From assembly GCA_947489665.1 (NCBI GenBank), contig CANLEH010000004.1, forward strand, positions 62,001 through 126,000: DNA of 64,000 bases, in the 5' to 3' direction. The notes beneath the pieces were generated by a model, which was not told the origin of the DNA, ran no database searches, and saw nothing but the letters and a program-made list of their open reading frames with translations. The first letter of the stretch is position 1. Every line of letters starts with the position of its first letter. Made by a program: the position numbers and the translations under genes. Source of the stretch: an uncultured Roseicyclus sp. GTDB lineage: Bacteria > Pseudomonadota > Alphaproteobacteria > Rhodobacterales > Rhodobacteraceae. Shown piece after piece: positions 35,494 to 44,040 of the stretch.

Positions 35494-35541
35494 CCGAGGC
35501 CTCTTAGAGGCTCGGCCTGTTCAAATCTTCTAGAAGATTTG
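35494..35541 (+). other. Two intercistronic dyads between boxC and boxB
   Basis: Immediately after the boxC stop, CCGAGGCCTCT / AGAGGCTCGG (35494-35515) can form a hairpin. It is followed by the perfect 20-base palindrome CAAATCTTCTAGAAGATTTG (35522-35541), which directly abuts the boxB ribosome site GGGAGC. Possible roles are RNA processing or stabilisation, or an operator. There is no T-run, so simple termination is unlikely. Confidence 0.5.
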
Positions 35542-35551
35542 GGAGCAAGAC

Positions 35552-37000
35552 ATGACCGCACAAGACATTTCCTATGATACGAAGATCCCCAACAATGTGG
35601 GCCTGTCCAGTGACCGCAAGGTCCTGAAGGCGCTGGAGAAATGGCACCCGGGATATCTGGATTGGTGGAACCGCCTGATCCCGCAGAATTTCCAGGAAAG
35701 CATGGTCTATCTGCGGACAGCTGTGTCGGTCGACCCCAAGGGGTGGGCGAAATTCGACTACGTGAAAATGCCGGAATATCGCTGGGGTGTTCTGCTGGCC
35801 CCCGCTGTCGAAGGCCGCACGATCCCGATGGGGGAACATGCCGGTCAGCCGGCCTGGCAGGAAGTGCCGGGCGAATACCGGAATATGCTCAAGCGTCTGA
35901 TCGTGATCCAGGGTGACACGGAGCCGGGCTCGGTCGAACAGCAGCGTTTCCTCGGCCTGACAGCGCCATCGCTTTACGACATGCGCAACCTTTTCCAGGT
36001 AAATGTGGAAGAGGGTCGGCATCTTTGGGCGATGGTCTACCTGCTGCAAAAGTATTTCGGGAAGGATGGCCGGGAGGAGGCGGATGATCTGCTGCGCCGG
36101 TCGTCTGGCTCGGATGAGGCGCCCAGGATGCTCGGTGCGTTCAACGAGGAGACGCCGGATTGGCTGTCGTTCTTCATGTTCACCTATTTCACGGACCGTG
36201 ACGGCAAGATGCAGCTTGAGTCGTTGGCGCAGTCGGGGTTTGACCCGCTCAGCCGCACCTGCCGCTTCATGCTGACCGAGGAAGCGCACCACATGTTTGT
36301 GGGTGAGACGGGCGTCAGTCGCATCGTGCAGCGCACCTGTGAGGCGATGAAAGAGGCCGGAATCACCGACCCCTATGAAATCGGCAGGGTGCGTGATCTG
36401 GGTGTGATCGACCTGCCGACGATCCAGAAGAAGCTGAACCTGCACTATTCCCTGTCGCTCGATCTGTTCGGGCAAGAGGTTTCGACCAACGCGGCCAATG
36501 CATTCAACGCGGGCATCAAGGGTCGCTATATGGAGCAGCGGATCGATGATGATCACAAGCTGACCGACGCGACCTACGTGGTGAAGGTGCTGGAGGACGG
36601 CAAGATTTTCGATAAGGAAGTGCCCGCGTTGACGGCGATCAACATGCGCCTGCGGGATGACTACATCCGCGACGCCTCGGGTGGTTTGCGGCGCTGGAAC
36701 AAGACGATCCAGAAGACCGGCGTTGAGTTTGAGCTGAAGCTGCCGGATCAGGCGTTCCACCGCCAGATCGGCGTGTTCTCCGCCATCAAGGCAAACCCCG
36801 AGGGCGCGTTGATCTCCAACGAGGAATGGGCCGCCAACGTCGACAAATGGCTGCCCACGAAAGAGGACGGCGCCTATATCCAGTCGCTGATGGTACCGTG
36901 CTACCAGCCCGGTGAATTTGCTGGCTGGATTGCGCCGCCCAAACAGGGAATCGACAACAAGCCTGGCGATTTCGAATACGTCAAATTGCATATGGCCTGA
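35552..37000 (+). CDS. boxB: Benzoyl-CoA 2,3-epoxidase subunit BoxB
   Basis: A 482-residue class I diiron oxygenase that epoxidises benzoyl-CoA. The two ExxH-type ligand helices are visible as NVEEGRHLWAM (~150) and LTEEAHHMFVG (~242). Start, length and conserved segments (PNNVGLSSDRKVLKALEKWHPGY, QGDTEPGSVEQQRFLG) are as in known BoxB. It normally receives electrons from the NADPH reductase BoxA. No boxA is seen, and a flavodoxin gene follows instead. Confidence 0.95.
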   Translation: MTAQDISYDTKIPNNVGLSSDRKVLKALEKWHPGYLDWWNRLIPQNFQESMVYLRTAVSVDPKGWAKFDYVKMPEYRWGVLLAPAVEGRTIPMGEHAGQPAWQEVPGEYRNMLKRLIVIQGDTEPGSVEQQRFLGLTAPSLYDMRNLFQVNVEEGRHLWAMVYLLQKYFGKDGREEADDLLRRSSGSDEAPRMLGAFNEETPDWLSFFMFTYFTDRDGKMQLESLAQSGFDPLSRTCRFMLTEEAHHMFVGETGVSRIVQRTCEAMKEAGITDPYEIGRVRDLGVIDLPTIQKKLNLHYSLSLDLFGQEVSTNAANAFNAGIKGRYMEQRIDDDHKLTDATYVVKVLEDGKIFDKEVPALTAINMRLRDDYIRDASGGLRRWNKTIQKTGVEFELKLPDQAFHRQIGVFSAIKANPEGALISNEEWAANVDKWLPTKEDGAYIQSLMVPCYQPGEFAGWIAPPKQGIDNKPGDFEYVKLHMA

Positions 37001-37009
37001 GGGCCTACG

Positions 37010-37031
37010 GGACGCGCCTCCGGGCGCGTCC
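37010..37031 (+). other. Perfect intercistronic hairpin between boxB and flavodoxin gene
   Basis: GGACGCGCC-TCCG-GGCGCGTCC is a perfect 9-bp stem with a TCCG loop ten bases after the boxB stop, without a T-run. It may protect the 3' end of the boxB message or set the boxB to flavodoxin ratio. Confidence 0.5.
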
Positions 37032-37049
37032 GACAAAAGGAAAAGCGCG

Positions 37050-37508
37050 ATGAATATCCACTTTCTCTACGGTACCGAAACCAGCACGGCCGAGATCCTG
37101 TGCGAGGATATCGAGGCCGATCTGGGCGACGGGTTCGACTGCACCATCACGTCGCTGGGTGACATTGATCCTGCCGATCTGGACGGGGAGACGTTCTACT
37201 TCGTCGTCACCTCGACCTACGGCAACGGCGACCTGCCCATGGCGGCACAGCCGTTTTACGACAAGCTGGAGGCGGAGAAGCCTGATCTGTCCCACGTCAA
37301 ATTCGCGATTTTCGGATTGGGTGACATGGTCTTTTCCGAAACCTTTGCGTTCGGCTCAAAGATCATGATGGAGAAGCTGGTGGACTGCGGGGCCAAGATG
37401 GTGGGCGAACGCGGCATCCATGACGCCTCCTCCCCCGATCTGCCGGAAGACATCGCTGTGCCATGGGCGCAGGAGATCATGGGGCTCGCCAAGGCTGAGG
37501 CCGCTTAA
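37050..37508 (+). CDS. Flavodoxin-domain protein next to boxB
   Basis: A 152-residue flavodoxin-like protein. The FMN phosphate loop is FLYGTETSTAEILCED (~4-19), with VTSTYGNGDLP and FAIFGLGDMVFSETFAFG for the isoalloxazine loops. It is like the FMN domain of diflavin reductases or short-chain flavodoxins rather than BoxA, which has ferredoxin-type cysteines; no cysteine cluster is present here. The position right after boxB suggests it delivers electrons to BoxB. Starts at ATG 37050 after AAAAGG; the long upstream frame is a boxB shadow. Confidence 0.85.
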   Translation: MNIHFLYGTETSTAEILCEDIEADLGDGFDCTITSLGDIDPADLDGETFYFVVTSTYGNGDLPMAAQPFYDKLEAEKPDLSHVKFAIFGLGDMVFSETFAFGSKIMMEKLVDCGAKMVGERGIHDASSPDLPEDIAVPWAQEIMGLAKAEAA

Positions 37509-37940
37509 ATGCAACCCCGCCCCGAGACGGCCCTCGTGCATGACATCCGTGTTACTTGGGGTGATTGTGACCCGGCGCGCATCGCCTACACTGCGCGGCT
37601 ACCGTGGTTCGCGCTGGATGCGATCAACGCCTGGTGGGCGACGCATTATGCCGATGCGGGTTGGTTCGAGATGGAACTCGACAAAAATGTCGGCACGCCT
37701 TTCGTGCGGATGGAGATGGATTTCAAAAGCCCCGTTACCCCGCGCCATATCCTGCACTGCCACACCTGGCCGTCAGCCCTTGGCACCAAGTCGATCACCT
37801 TTCGCGTCGACGGCGTTCAGGATGGAACCACTTGTTTCGAGGGCACATTCACCTGCGTCTTCATCATTGCCGATCAGTTCAAGTCGCGCCCCGCGCCCGA
37901 CGATATCCGCACCCTTGTTGAGGCTCATATTCCGACATGA
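37509..37940 (+). CDS. Hotdog-fold acyl-CoA thioesterase (4HBT family)
   Basis: A 143-residue thioesterase with RVTWGDCDPARIAYTARLPWF, the Asp-containing catalytic motif of the 4-hydroxybenzoyl-CoA thioesterase (4HBT) family. It immediately follows the flavodoxin gene and overlaps boxR (ATGA). Known box clusters often contain such an enzyme, thought to hydrolyse excess or dead-end aromatic CoA esters. The true substrate could be benzoyl-CoA, epoxybenzoyl-CoA or hydroxybenzoyl-CoA. Confidence 0.85.
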   Translation: MQPRPETALVHDIRVTWGDCDPARIAYTARLPWFALDAINAWWATHYADAGWFEMELDKNVGTPFVRMEMDFKSPVTPRHILHCHTWPSALGTKSITFRVDGVQDGTTCFEGTFTCVFIIADQFKSRPAPDDIRTLVEAHIPT

Positions 37941-38830
37941 CAGACCAATCCGGCCATCCGCCCGTTGCCAGCGATAGCGCTGTAACCGCCCTGCAAGCGC
38001 AGGTCGGGGATCGCGTGCGCGCGGCGCGTGCGGCCAAAGGCATGTCTCGCCGTGTGTTGTCGGAAGCCTCGGGCGTCTCGCCCCGCTACCTGGCGCAGCT
38101 TGAAAGCGGGGAAGGCAATATCTCCATCGGTTTGTTGCTGCGCGTGGCCTCCGCGCTTGATTTGCCCATCGAGGCTCTCGTGGCGCGGCAGACGCTGAGC
38201 CCGGATTGCGCGCGGATCGCGGCCGCCTTTGCCCGCGCGGATACGGACACGCAGGCGCGTGTGCAGGCGCTGCTGCACCAGGCGGATGCCGAAAAGGCCA
38301 ACCGCATCTGCCTGATCGGCCTGCGCGGGGCCGGCAAGTCGACCCTTGGCGCCGCTCTGGCACAGGCACGTGGCGTGCCTTTCATCGAACTCAACAAGCA
38401 GATTGAGGCCGCAGGTGGCATGCCCGTGGCTGAGATCATGGCGCTTTATGGCGCGGACGGTTATCGCCAGCTTGAGGCCGACGCCCTTGATGCCATCGTG
38501 GCCGAGCAGGACCGTGCCATCGTTGCGGTGGGCGGCGGAATCGTAGATGAGGCGCGGACGTTTACCGCCCTTCTGTCGCGGTTTCACACGATCTGGGTCA
38601 AAGCCACGCCGGAGGAGCATATGGCACGAGTCCGGGCCCAAGGTGACACGCGCCCCATGGACGGCAACCCACAGGCCATGGCGCAGCTGCGCCTGATCCT
38701 GACCGGGCGCGAGGCGGAATATGGTCGTGCCGATGCCGTGCTCGACACCTCCGGCGCGTCGTTGGACTCGTCTGTGACCGATCTGCTTGCCCTTGTTGAC
38801 CAACACGCATTCCTGCCCCTGGAGCCATGA
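37937..38830 (+). CDS. boxR: BoxR/BzdR-type regulator (XRE domain fused to shikimate-kinase-like domain)
   Basis: A 297-residue fusion. Residues ~20-80 form an XRE helix-turn-helix (VRAARAAKGMSRRVLSEASG, SPRYLAQLESGEGNIS). Residues ~120-295 form a shikimate-kinase-like domain with a P-loop GLRGAGKST (~128-136) and VAVGGGIV. This architecture is diagnostic for BzdR/BoxR, where the kinase-like domain senses benzoyl-CoA rather than acting as an enzyme. It would repress box genes until benzoyl-CoA accumulates. It is coupled at both ends by ATGA overlaps. Confidence 0.93.
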   Translation: MTDQSGHPPVASDSAVTALQAQVGDRVRAARAAKGMSRRVLSEASGVSPRYLAQLESGEGNISIGLLLRVASALDLPIEALVARQTLSPDCARIAAAFARADTDTQARVQALLHQADAEKANRICLIGLRGAGKSTLGAALAQARGVPFIELNKQIEAAGGMPVAEIMALYGADGYRQLEADALDAIVAEQDRAIVAVGGGIVDEARTFTALLSRFHTIWVKATPEEHMARVRAQGDTRPMDGNPQAMAQLRLILTGREAEYGRADAVLDTSGASLDSSVTDLLALVDQHAFLPLEP

Positions 38831-40890
38831 TGAGCCTTTCTATGCGCGCCGACGGCCTGACCGGCTTCGTCACTCTCGATAATCCGCCCGTCAACGCGAT
38901 CGACAAGGCGATGCGCGACGGGCTGATGGAAGCCGTGACCTGGGCCGAGCGCGAGAATTTCGACCGGGTGATCGTGACTGGCGCGGGCCGCGCCTTCGCC
39001 GCAGGTGCCGACGCAAAGGAATTCGACGGTGCGGCGTTGGAGCCGTATCTGCCGGATGTCTGCGATGCCATCGAACGCAGCTTTGTGCCTTGGATCGCCG
39101 CGATCAACGGCGTCGCCCTGGGCGGAGGTGCCGAAATCGCGCTGGCGTGCCGGATGCGCATCGCCGGGCCAAGGGCGCAGATCGGCCTGCCGGAAGTCAC
39201 TCTTGGGGTAATCCCCGGCGCAGGCGGTACCCAGCGCGCCATGCGGCTGTGCGGTTTGGATAAAGCACTCGACATGATCGCGTTCGGGCGGCCCTTGCGC
39301 GCCGTCGATGCGCTCAAGGCTGGGCTTATCCATGCGGTCGAAGATGATCCGGTCGAGGCCGCCGACATGATCAACACCGAGGAACTGCAGTGCGTGGTGC
39401 CCACGTGGGAGTTGCCCGCGCCTGCCCATGACGATGCGGCGTTTGCAGCGATCCGCGAAAGGCTCGCCCAACGCTCCCCTGGTCAAATTGCGCCGCTGCG
39501 CGCGGTTGAGGTGATCGAACAGGGGCTTTCGCTGCCCTTTGCCGAGGCGATGAAGCAGGAACGCGCCGCGTTCATGGACCTCAAGCAAGGGGACCAATCC
39601 CGCGCACTTCGCCATATGTTTTTCGCTGAGCGGGCCGCGAAGCCGCCGAAGAATTTGCCCGCCGCGCCAGAGCTGACGGAAATCGCTGTGGTTGGCGGCG
39701 GAACGATGGGGGCGGGCATCGCCTATGCATGCCTGTCGATCGGGCTTCCGGTGACGTTGTTGGAAACGGATCAGGACGGCGTTGACCGGGCCGAGGCGAA
39801 TATCGGCAAGTTGATCCAGTCCGGCATGGACCGCGGGCGCCTGTCTGCGGATGGCGCGCAAGCGCTGCGCGACCGGCTCACCGCAACGACTGACTATGGC
39901 AAGGCCGCCAATGCGCCGCTCGCCATCGAGGCCGCGTTTGAGGATATGGAGGTCAAGAAGGCCATCTTCGCCCAACTCGACGCGGCCCTGTCACCTGGGG
40001 CGGTTTTGGCCACCAACACGTCTTACCTTGATGTAGACGAGATTGCGGCCTCCACACGGGATCCGTCCCGTGTTCTTGGCCTCCACTTCTTCGCGCCTGC
40101 CCATATCATGCGCCTGCTGGAGATTGTGAAGGGCGCGCAGACATCGGACCATGCGCTGGCGACTGGCTATGCGCTCGGCAAATTGCTCAAGAAGGTGCCG
40201 GTTTTGGCGGGTGTCTGTGACGGGTTCATCGGCAACCGCATCTATTCGCGCTATCGCGAGGCGGCGGATACCGTCTTCATGGATGGCTCGACTCCATGGG
40301 AAGTCGATGAGGCGATGGAGAATTTCGGCTATGCCATGGGCCCCTATGAGGTCGCCGACCTCTCCGGCCTCGACATCGGCTATGCCGCGCGGCGCAGACA
40401 AGATGCGACCCGAGACCCCAACAGGCGCTACATCCCCATTGCGGATCGCATGGTGGAGCTTGGCAAGCTTGGCAAAAAAGTCGGGGCCGGCTGGTATCGT
40501 TACCCCGGGGGCGGTGGCAAGGTCGAAGATCCGATCGTGGCCGATCTGGCGCTGGAAGAGGCGCATTTTGCGGGCATCGAACGGACCGAATATGACGAAG
40601 CGCAGATTATTGAGCGTTTAACGTTGGCCATGATCAACGAGGCGGCGGATGTGCTGGCCGAGGGCATCGCGCAGTCCGCGGCCGGCATCGATCTGGTCAC
40701 AGTTTTCGGCTACGGCTTCCCGCGCTGGCGCGGTGGTTTGATGCACTATGCCGACACCATTGGCGTGCCGCATATCGTGGAGCGGATCACAGCATTGCAG
40801 GCTGAGGATCCTGTGGCATGGAAGCTATCGCCCGTCCTCGCCGACTGTGCGGAACGTGGTTTGAACCTCGCGCAATGGACGCAGGGCTAG
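38827..40890 (+). CDS. Bifunctional enoyl-CoA hydratase / 3-hydroxyacyl-CoA dehydrogenase (FadB/FadJ-like)
   Basis: A 687-residue fusion. An N-terminal crotonase domain (GRAFAAGADAKEF, NGVALGGGAEIALACRMRIAG, PEVTLGVIPGAGGTQR) is followed by NAD-binding (VVGGGTMGAGIAYA, ~289) and C-terminal 3-hydroxyacyl-CoA dehydrogenase domains (HFFAPAHIMRLLEIV, GFIGNRI). It is last in the box run and overlaps boxR by ATGA. It could convert 2,3-dehydroadipyl-CoA, common to the paa and box routes, via 3-hydroxyadipyl-CoA to 3-oxoadipyl-CoA for the thiolase at 10.8 kb. Confidence 0.9.
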   Translation: MMSLSMRADGLTGFVTLDNPPVNAIDKAMRDGLMEAVTWAERENFDRVIVTGAGRAFAAGADAKEFDGAALEPYLPDVCDAIERSFVPWIAAINGVALGGGAEIALACRMRIAGPRAQIGLPEVTLGVIPGAGGTQRAMRLCGLDKALDMIAFGRPLRAVDALKAGLIHAVEDDPVEAADMINTEELQCVVPTWELPAPAHDDAAFAAIRERLAQRSPGQIAPLRAVEVIEQGLSLPFAEAMKQERAAFMDLKQGDQSRALRHMFFAERAAKPPKNLPAAPELTEIAVVGGGTMGAGIAYACLSIGLPVTLLETDQDGVDRAEANIGKLIQSGMDRGRLSADGAQALRDRLTATTDYGKAANAPLAIEAAFEDMEVKKAIFAQLDAALSPGAVLATNTSYLDVDEIAASTRDPSRVLGLHFFAPAHIMRLLEIVKGAQTSDHALATGYALGKLLKKVPVLAGVCDGFIGNRIYSRYREAADTVFMDGSTPWEVDEAMENFGYAMGPYEVADLSGLDIGYAARRRQDATRDPNRRYIPIADRMVELGKLGKKVGAGWYRYPGGGGKVEDPIVADLALEEAHFAGIERTEYDEAQIIERLTLAMINEAADVLAEGIAQSAAGIDLVTVFGYGFPRWRGGLMHYADTIGVPHIVERITALQAEDPVAWKLSPVLADCAERGLNLAQWTQG

Positions 40891-41047
40891 GTGGGGTCTG
40901 CCCATCTTTGTTCCATGAAAATGCCCGCCGGAGGCGTCCCAAACGTTCCGATTGTGCTGCGGTTCCAGGGGATGTGCGGCGCTCCGAAACACGCCGCGTC
41001 AATCGTTAATGCTCGTTGAAACTGGTTTTGAATCAGCTGCTTAAGCC

Positions 41048-41069
41048 CGCTTATCAACCTTGATAAGCG
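41048..41069. other. Dyad between convergent genes after the box run
   Basis: CGCTTATCAA-CC-TTGATAAGCG is a perfect 10-base inverted repeat with a two-base centre. It lies between the end of the FadB-like gene and the end of the P450 gene. There is no T-tract on either strand, so it could be a weak bidirectional terminator, a processing signal or a protein-binding site. Confidence 0.4.
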
Positions 41070-41072
41070 CCC

Positions 41073-42281
41073 TCAACTTACCCGGATTGGTAGGGACGTG
41101 TAGCCCCTGAACCGAGCCAGCCCCAGACGCTCTCGCGGGCCGGTGGCGGCCAGGTTCGGGAACCGTTCGATGAACCGCCCCAATGCAATCTTCCCTTCCA
41201 TCCGCGCTAGGCTCGCGCCGAGGCAGACATGGATGCCAGTGATGAAGGCGATGTGCGGGTTCGGTTTGCGCGCGATGTCGAAGGTGTCGGGGTCCTCAAA
41301 GACCTCGGGATCCCGGTTCGCCGCTGCAATCGACGTGTGGATATAGGTGCCCTTCGGAACCATGTGCCCCGATGGCAGAGCAATGTTCTCAGCCGCCAAG
41401 CGGTTACCGATCTGGAGCGGACTTTCGACGCGCAAGCATTCCTCCACGGCAGATCCGATCAGGGCTGGATCGTCCAGAAGGCGTCGATGCTGATCGGGGT
41501 GATCGAGGAACAGGCCAATGGAGTTTCCGACAAGAGACGTGGTCGTCTCGTGCCCGGCATTCAGCAGGAAGATGCAATTCTGGACGAGTTCTTCTTGTGT
41601 CAGACGCCGGCCATCATGTTCGCCAAAGATCAGCGCTTCCAGCACCTCACCTTCGCCCGCGCTATCCGGGTTTGCGCGTCGATGATCAATCAGCTCCGAC
41701 AGGATTGCGCCGAAATCCTCCACCGCCTTGTTGCCCGCTGCCATCCGCTCTGGCGGAACCACCGGGTCCAACGCGCCCAGGATCGCTATGGAATAGCCCC
41801 GTAACTCGGCGCGATAGTCGTCGGGCACGCCCAACATGAAGCTGATGATCTCGGTGGGCAGCATCATCGCGAAATCCGCAATCAGATCGAGTTCGCCGAG
41901 ATCTTCAACGCGGTCCAGAAGGCGATCGACGATGCCCTCAATCAAGCGCTCCATCTCGGCCAGTTTGCGTGGCGTGAACGCCCCGGCAATCAGCTTGCGG
42001 ACCGTGGTGTGATAGGGCGGATCGTTGAAAATCAGGCTCGTCGTGTGATGGACCTTGAGCGGGCATTCCCCGAACTTTGCACCAAACGCTTCGGTTTTGT
42101 CGGAGAGCATGTCGCGCGAGCGATAGGTCGCAAGGCAATCGTCATGGCGCGTCAGAAAAACGGATCCATCTGCATTGTGGTGAACCGGATCGTCACGGCG
42201 CAATTGCGCAAGCGTGGGGTAGGGGTATTCGATGAACGCGGCATCAATCGCATTCAAATCGAAGCCGGAAATGTCGAGCAT
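41073..42281 (-). CDS. Cytochrome P450
   Basis: A 402-residue bacterial P450. It has the I-helix oxygen-activation motif NAGHETTTS, the K-helix ExxR in VEECLRVESP, and the heme-thiolate loop FITGIHVCLGASLARMEG, where Cys is the axial ligand. The first glycine of the usual FGxGxHxCxG is Ile here. I use ATG 42281 (MLDISGF) because GGAGG lies eight bases upstream. No ferredoxin or reductase is adjacent, so the electron donor is elsewhere. The substrate is unknown. It is divergent from a cobalamin-binding regulator. Confidence 0.9.
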   Translation of the reverse strand: MLDISGFDLNAIDAAFIEYPYPTLAQLRRDDPVHHNADGSVFLTRHDDCLATYRSRDMLSDKTEAFGAKFGECPLKVHHTTSLIFNDPPYHTTVRKLIAGAFTPRKLAEMERLIEGIVDRLLDRVEDLGELDLIADFAMMLPTEIISFMLGVPDDYRAELRGYSIAILGALDPVVPPERMAAGNKAVEDFGAILSELIDHRRANPDSAGEGEVLEALIFGEHDGRRLTQEELVQNCIFLLNAGHETTTSLVGNSIGLFLDHPDQHRRLLDDPALIGSAVEECLRVESPLQIGNRLAAENIALPSGHMVPKGTYIHTSIAAANRDPEVFEDPDTFDIARKPNPHIAFITGIHVCLGASLARMEGKIALGRFIERFPNLAATGPRERLGLARFRGYTSLPIRVS

Positions 42282-42381
42282 GGTGGCGCCTCCGTTCTGG
42301 AAATATTGCAGCAAAAGCCGTGGGATAACAAGGAGAAGACGTGCATCACGCAGTGCGGCTGTCCACCTGCGAAAAGCAAGA

Positions 42382-42399
42382 TGTAAACAAAAGTTGACA
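42382..42399. promoter_or_regulatory. PpsR/CrtJ-type TGT-N12-ACA palindrome
   Basis: TGTAAACAAAAGTTGACA fits TGT-N12-ACA exactly, with symmetric TGTxAAC/GTTxACA arms. Its right arm contains a TTGACA -35-like hexamer (42394-42399), with TATAC-like sequence 19 bases further on. It lies between the P450 gene and the cobalamin-binding-protein gene, so it may control either or both. Confidence 0.5.
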
Positions 42400-42493
42400 C
42401 ATTAAGTGGATACCGTGGTATACATATGGGGAGCGTGAGGGGAAGCCTCCGGATCGGCTGATTCCCTCCTCCGCTCAGGTGGAGAGACCTGAC

Positions 42494-43342
42494 GTGACGA
42501 CCCATTTCGATGAGACCCGCAGCAGACGCGGCAAGGTGACTTCGCATGATCCTGAGGCCCTGGCGGACCAGGACGGGATCAGCGACCTAGCAGCGCTCGC
42601 TTTGGCAAAACTTGCAGCGGGACCAAGGGAGGCCGAACTTTCGGCAGACGCTATGGCTGCTCTTCCAAATCCGAGTGTGAGTGCAATGGCACGCCTTTTG
42701 GCTGATGCCGAAAGCGACGATGCGGAGGTCATGGTTGATGACCTGATGAACGCAGGACTGACGGTGCGTGATCTTTGCCTGTCCTATTTTGCGCCTGCCG
42801 CGCGGGAACTTGGGCGGCTTTGGGATTGCGACAAGCTGCCTTTCACCGAAGTTGCGATGGCGAGCGCGCGCATGCATGCGATTTTGCGAAACTTGCCGGG
42901 TGGTGAGGCTCCGCGGCTGACGGGTAATGTGCAGGAAGCCCTGTTCGTTGCGACGCCAGGAGAAACCCATACGTTGGGTGTGCTTATGGCCGCTGATCAT
43001 TTTCGCCGTCTGGGGTGGGATGTGAGTGCATTGGTTGGGTTGGACCATGACACCCTGGTGCGGCAGATCCTGTCCGATGACAGACCGGTGCTGGGTATCA
43101 GCTGCGCAGGATCGTTGACGATGGATGCGTTGAACCGGCTTATCGCCGACGTGCACGCACGCCGGCCGGCGCTGGCCATTGTTGTTGCGGGCGCGGTCAC
43201 TCAAGACCCATTGGCCTTGGCGCAAATACCCTTCTACGATGGTGTTATTGACGGATTGGAGACGGCGGTGTCCGATCTGGACGCGGCGCTTGATTGCGCA
43301 AAAGCGCGCTACCAAGAGCGCGCGATGTCAAACGCGACTTAA
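42494..43342 (+). CDS. Cobalamin-binding-domain regulator, PpaA/AerR-like
   Basis: A 282-residue protein. A helical region (~70-145) precedes a B12-binding Rossmann-like domain. ETHTLGVLMAADHFRRLGWD carries the (D/E)xHxxG motif whose His ligates cobalt, and LVGLDHDTL and GISCAGSLTMDALNRLI follow. No enzyme domain is attached. The layout resembles PpaA/AerR light-responsive antirepressors of PpsR/CrtJ. GTG 42494 has GGAGAG seven bases upstream; GTG 42479 is an alternative. The TGT-N12-ACA site upstream strengthens the idea of a PpsR-linked regulator. Confidence 0.7.
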   Translation: MTTHFDETRSRRGKVTSHDPEALADQDGISDLAALALAKLAAGPREAELSADAMAALPNPSVSAMARLLADAESDDAEVMVDDLMNAGLTVRDLCLSYFAPAARELGRLWDCDKLPFTEVAMASARMHAILRNLPGGEAPRLTGNVQEALFVATPGETHTLGVLMAADHFRRLGWDVSALVGLDHDTLVRQILSDDRPVLGISCAGSLTMDALNRLIADVHARRPALAIVVAGAVTQDPLALAQIPFYDGVIDGLETAVSDLDAALDCAKARYQERAMSNAT

Positions 43343-44040
43343 CCGCCGTCAAGCGGACGACCTCTGAACTCTTCACTTTCGTAGAATGCGTCCAGGGTCT
43401 GACTGGCCTCGGGCACGTAAGGGCCAAGTGCGGTTGCCGTTTGAATCCGGTCCAGTCGGAACATCCTGAAGTCTTTGCGCAATTCGCACCATGCAACCAA
43501 TGTCCAAACAGCGCCCCAAAACCACAGGCCGAGGGGGCGGATCGGGCGTTCGGTGCGGGCACCTTTTTCGTCGGCATAATCGAGCATGACCCGCTCTGGC
43601 GCGCGAATTGCGGCTTCCACCGTGTCGATTGTGATGCGGGTCTGGGCGTCCATCGGTCGGCTGGCCCATGCCTTGAATTGCAACCTGTCAGCCTTGTCGC
43701 GCGTCGCCTCTGGGATGACCCCGGTGATCTTTTCCAGCGCTTGTTGCGCCCCGCGGGCCATGCTTGTCCCGCCCCAGGTTTGCACCATGCGGGCGCCCAC
43801 GCTGAGGGCGATGATTTCCTCTTCAGTAAACATGAGTGGCGGAAGGTCGTAGCCATCGCGCATCATGTAACCCAAGCCTGCCTCACCCTCGACCGGAACG
43901 CCAGAGCCCTGAAGGTGGGCTATGTCGCGGTAGATTGTGCGTTCGGAGACTTCCATGGCCTCGGCCAATTCTCGTGCCGTGGTCAGTTTGCCGGGGCGAA
44001 GGCGATCAATCAGACGGAAGAGGCGGTCAGCGCGGCGCAT
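43339..44040 (-). CDS. YafY-type HTH/WYL-domain transcriptional regulator
   Basis: A 233-residue protein with an N-terminal HTH_11 domain (MRRADRLFRLIDRLRPGKLTTARELAEAMEVSERTIYRDI in two parts, residues ~1-40) and a C-terminal WYL-like domain (~135-225, PIRPLGLWFWGAVWTLVAWCELR). The stop overlaps the cobalamin-binding gene end by four bases, convergently. It lies downstream of a VOC gene on the same strand and may regulate it. The ligand is unknown. Confidence 0.85.
   Translation of the reverse strand: MRRADRLFRLIDRLRPGKLTTARELAEAMEVSERTIYRDIAHLQGSGVPVEGEAGLGYMMRDGYDLPPLMFTEEEIIALSVGARMVQTWGGTSMARGAQQALEKITGVIPEATRDKADRLQFKAWASRPMDAQTRITIDTVEAAIRAPERVMLDYADEKGARTERPIRPLGLWFWGAVWTLVAWCELRKDFRMFRLDRIQTATALGPYVPEASQTLDAFYESEEFRGRPLDGG

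Noticed and set aside
33733-37036. Two long minus-strand frames opposite boxC and boxB
   Set aside because: Antisense to enzymes with visible catalytic motifs; translations lack any family pattern.
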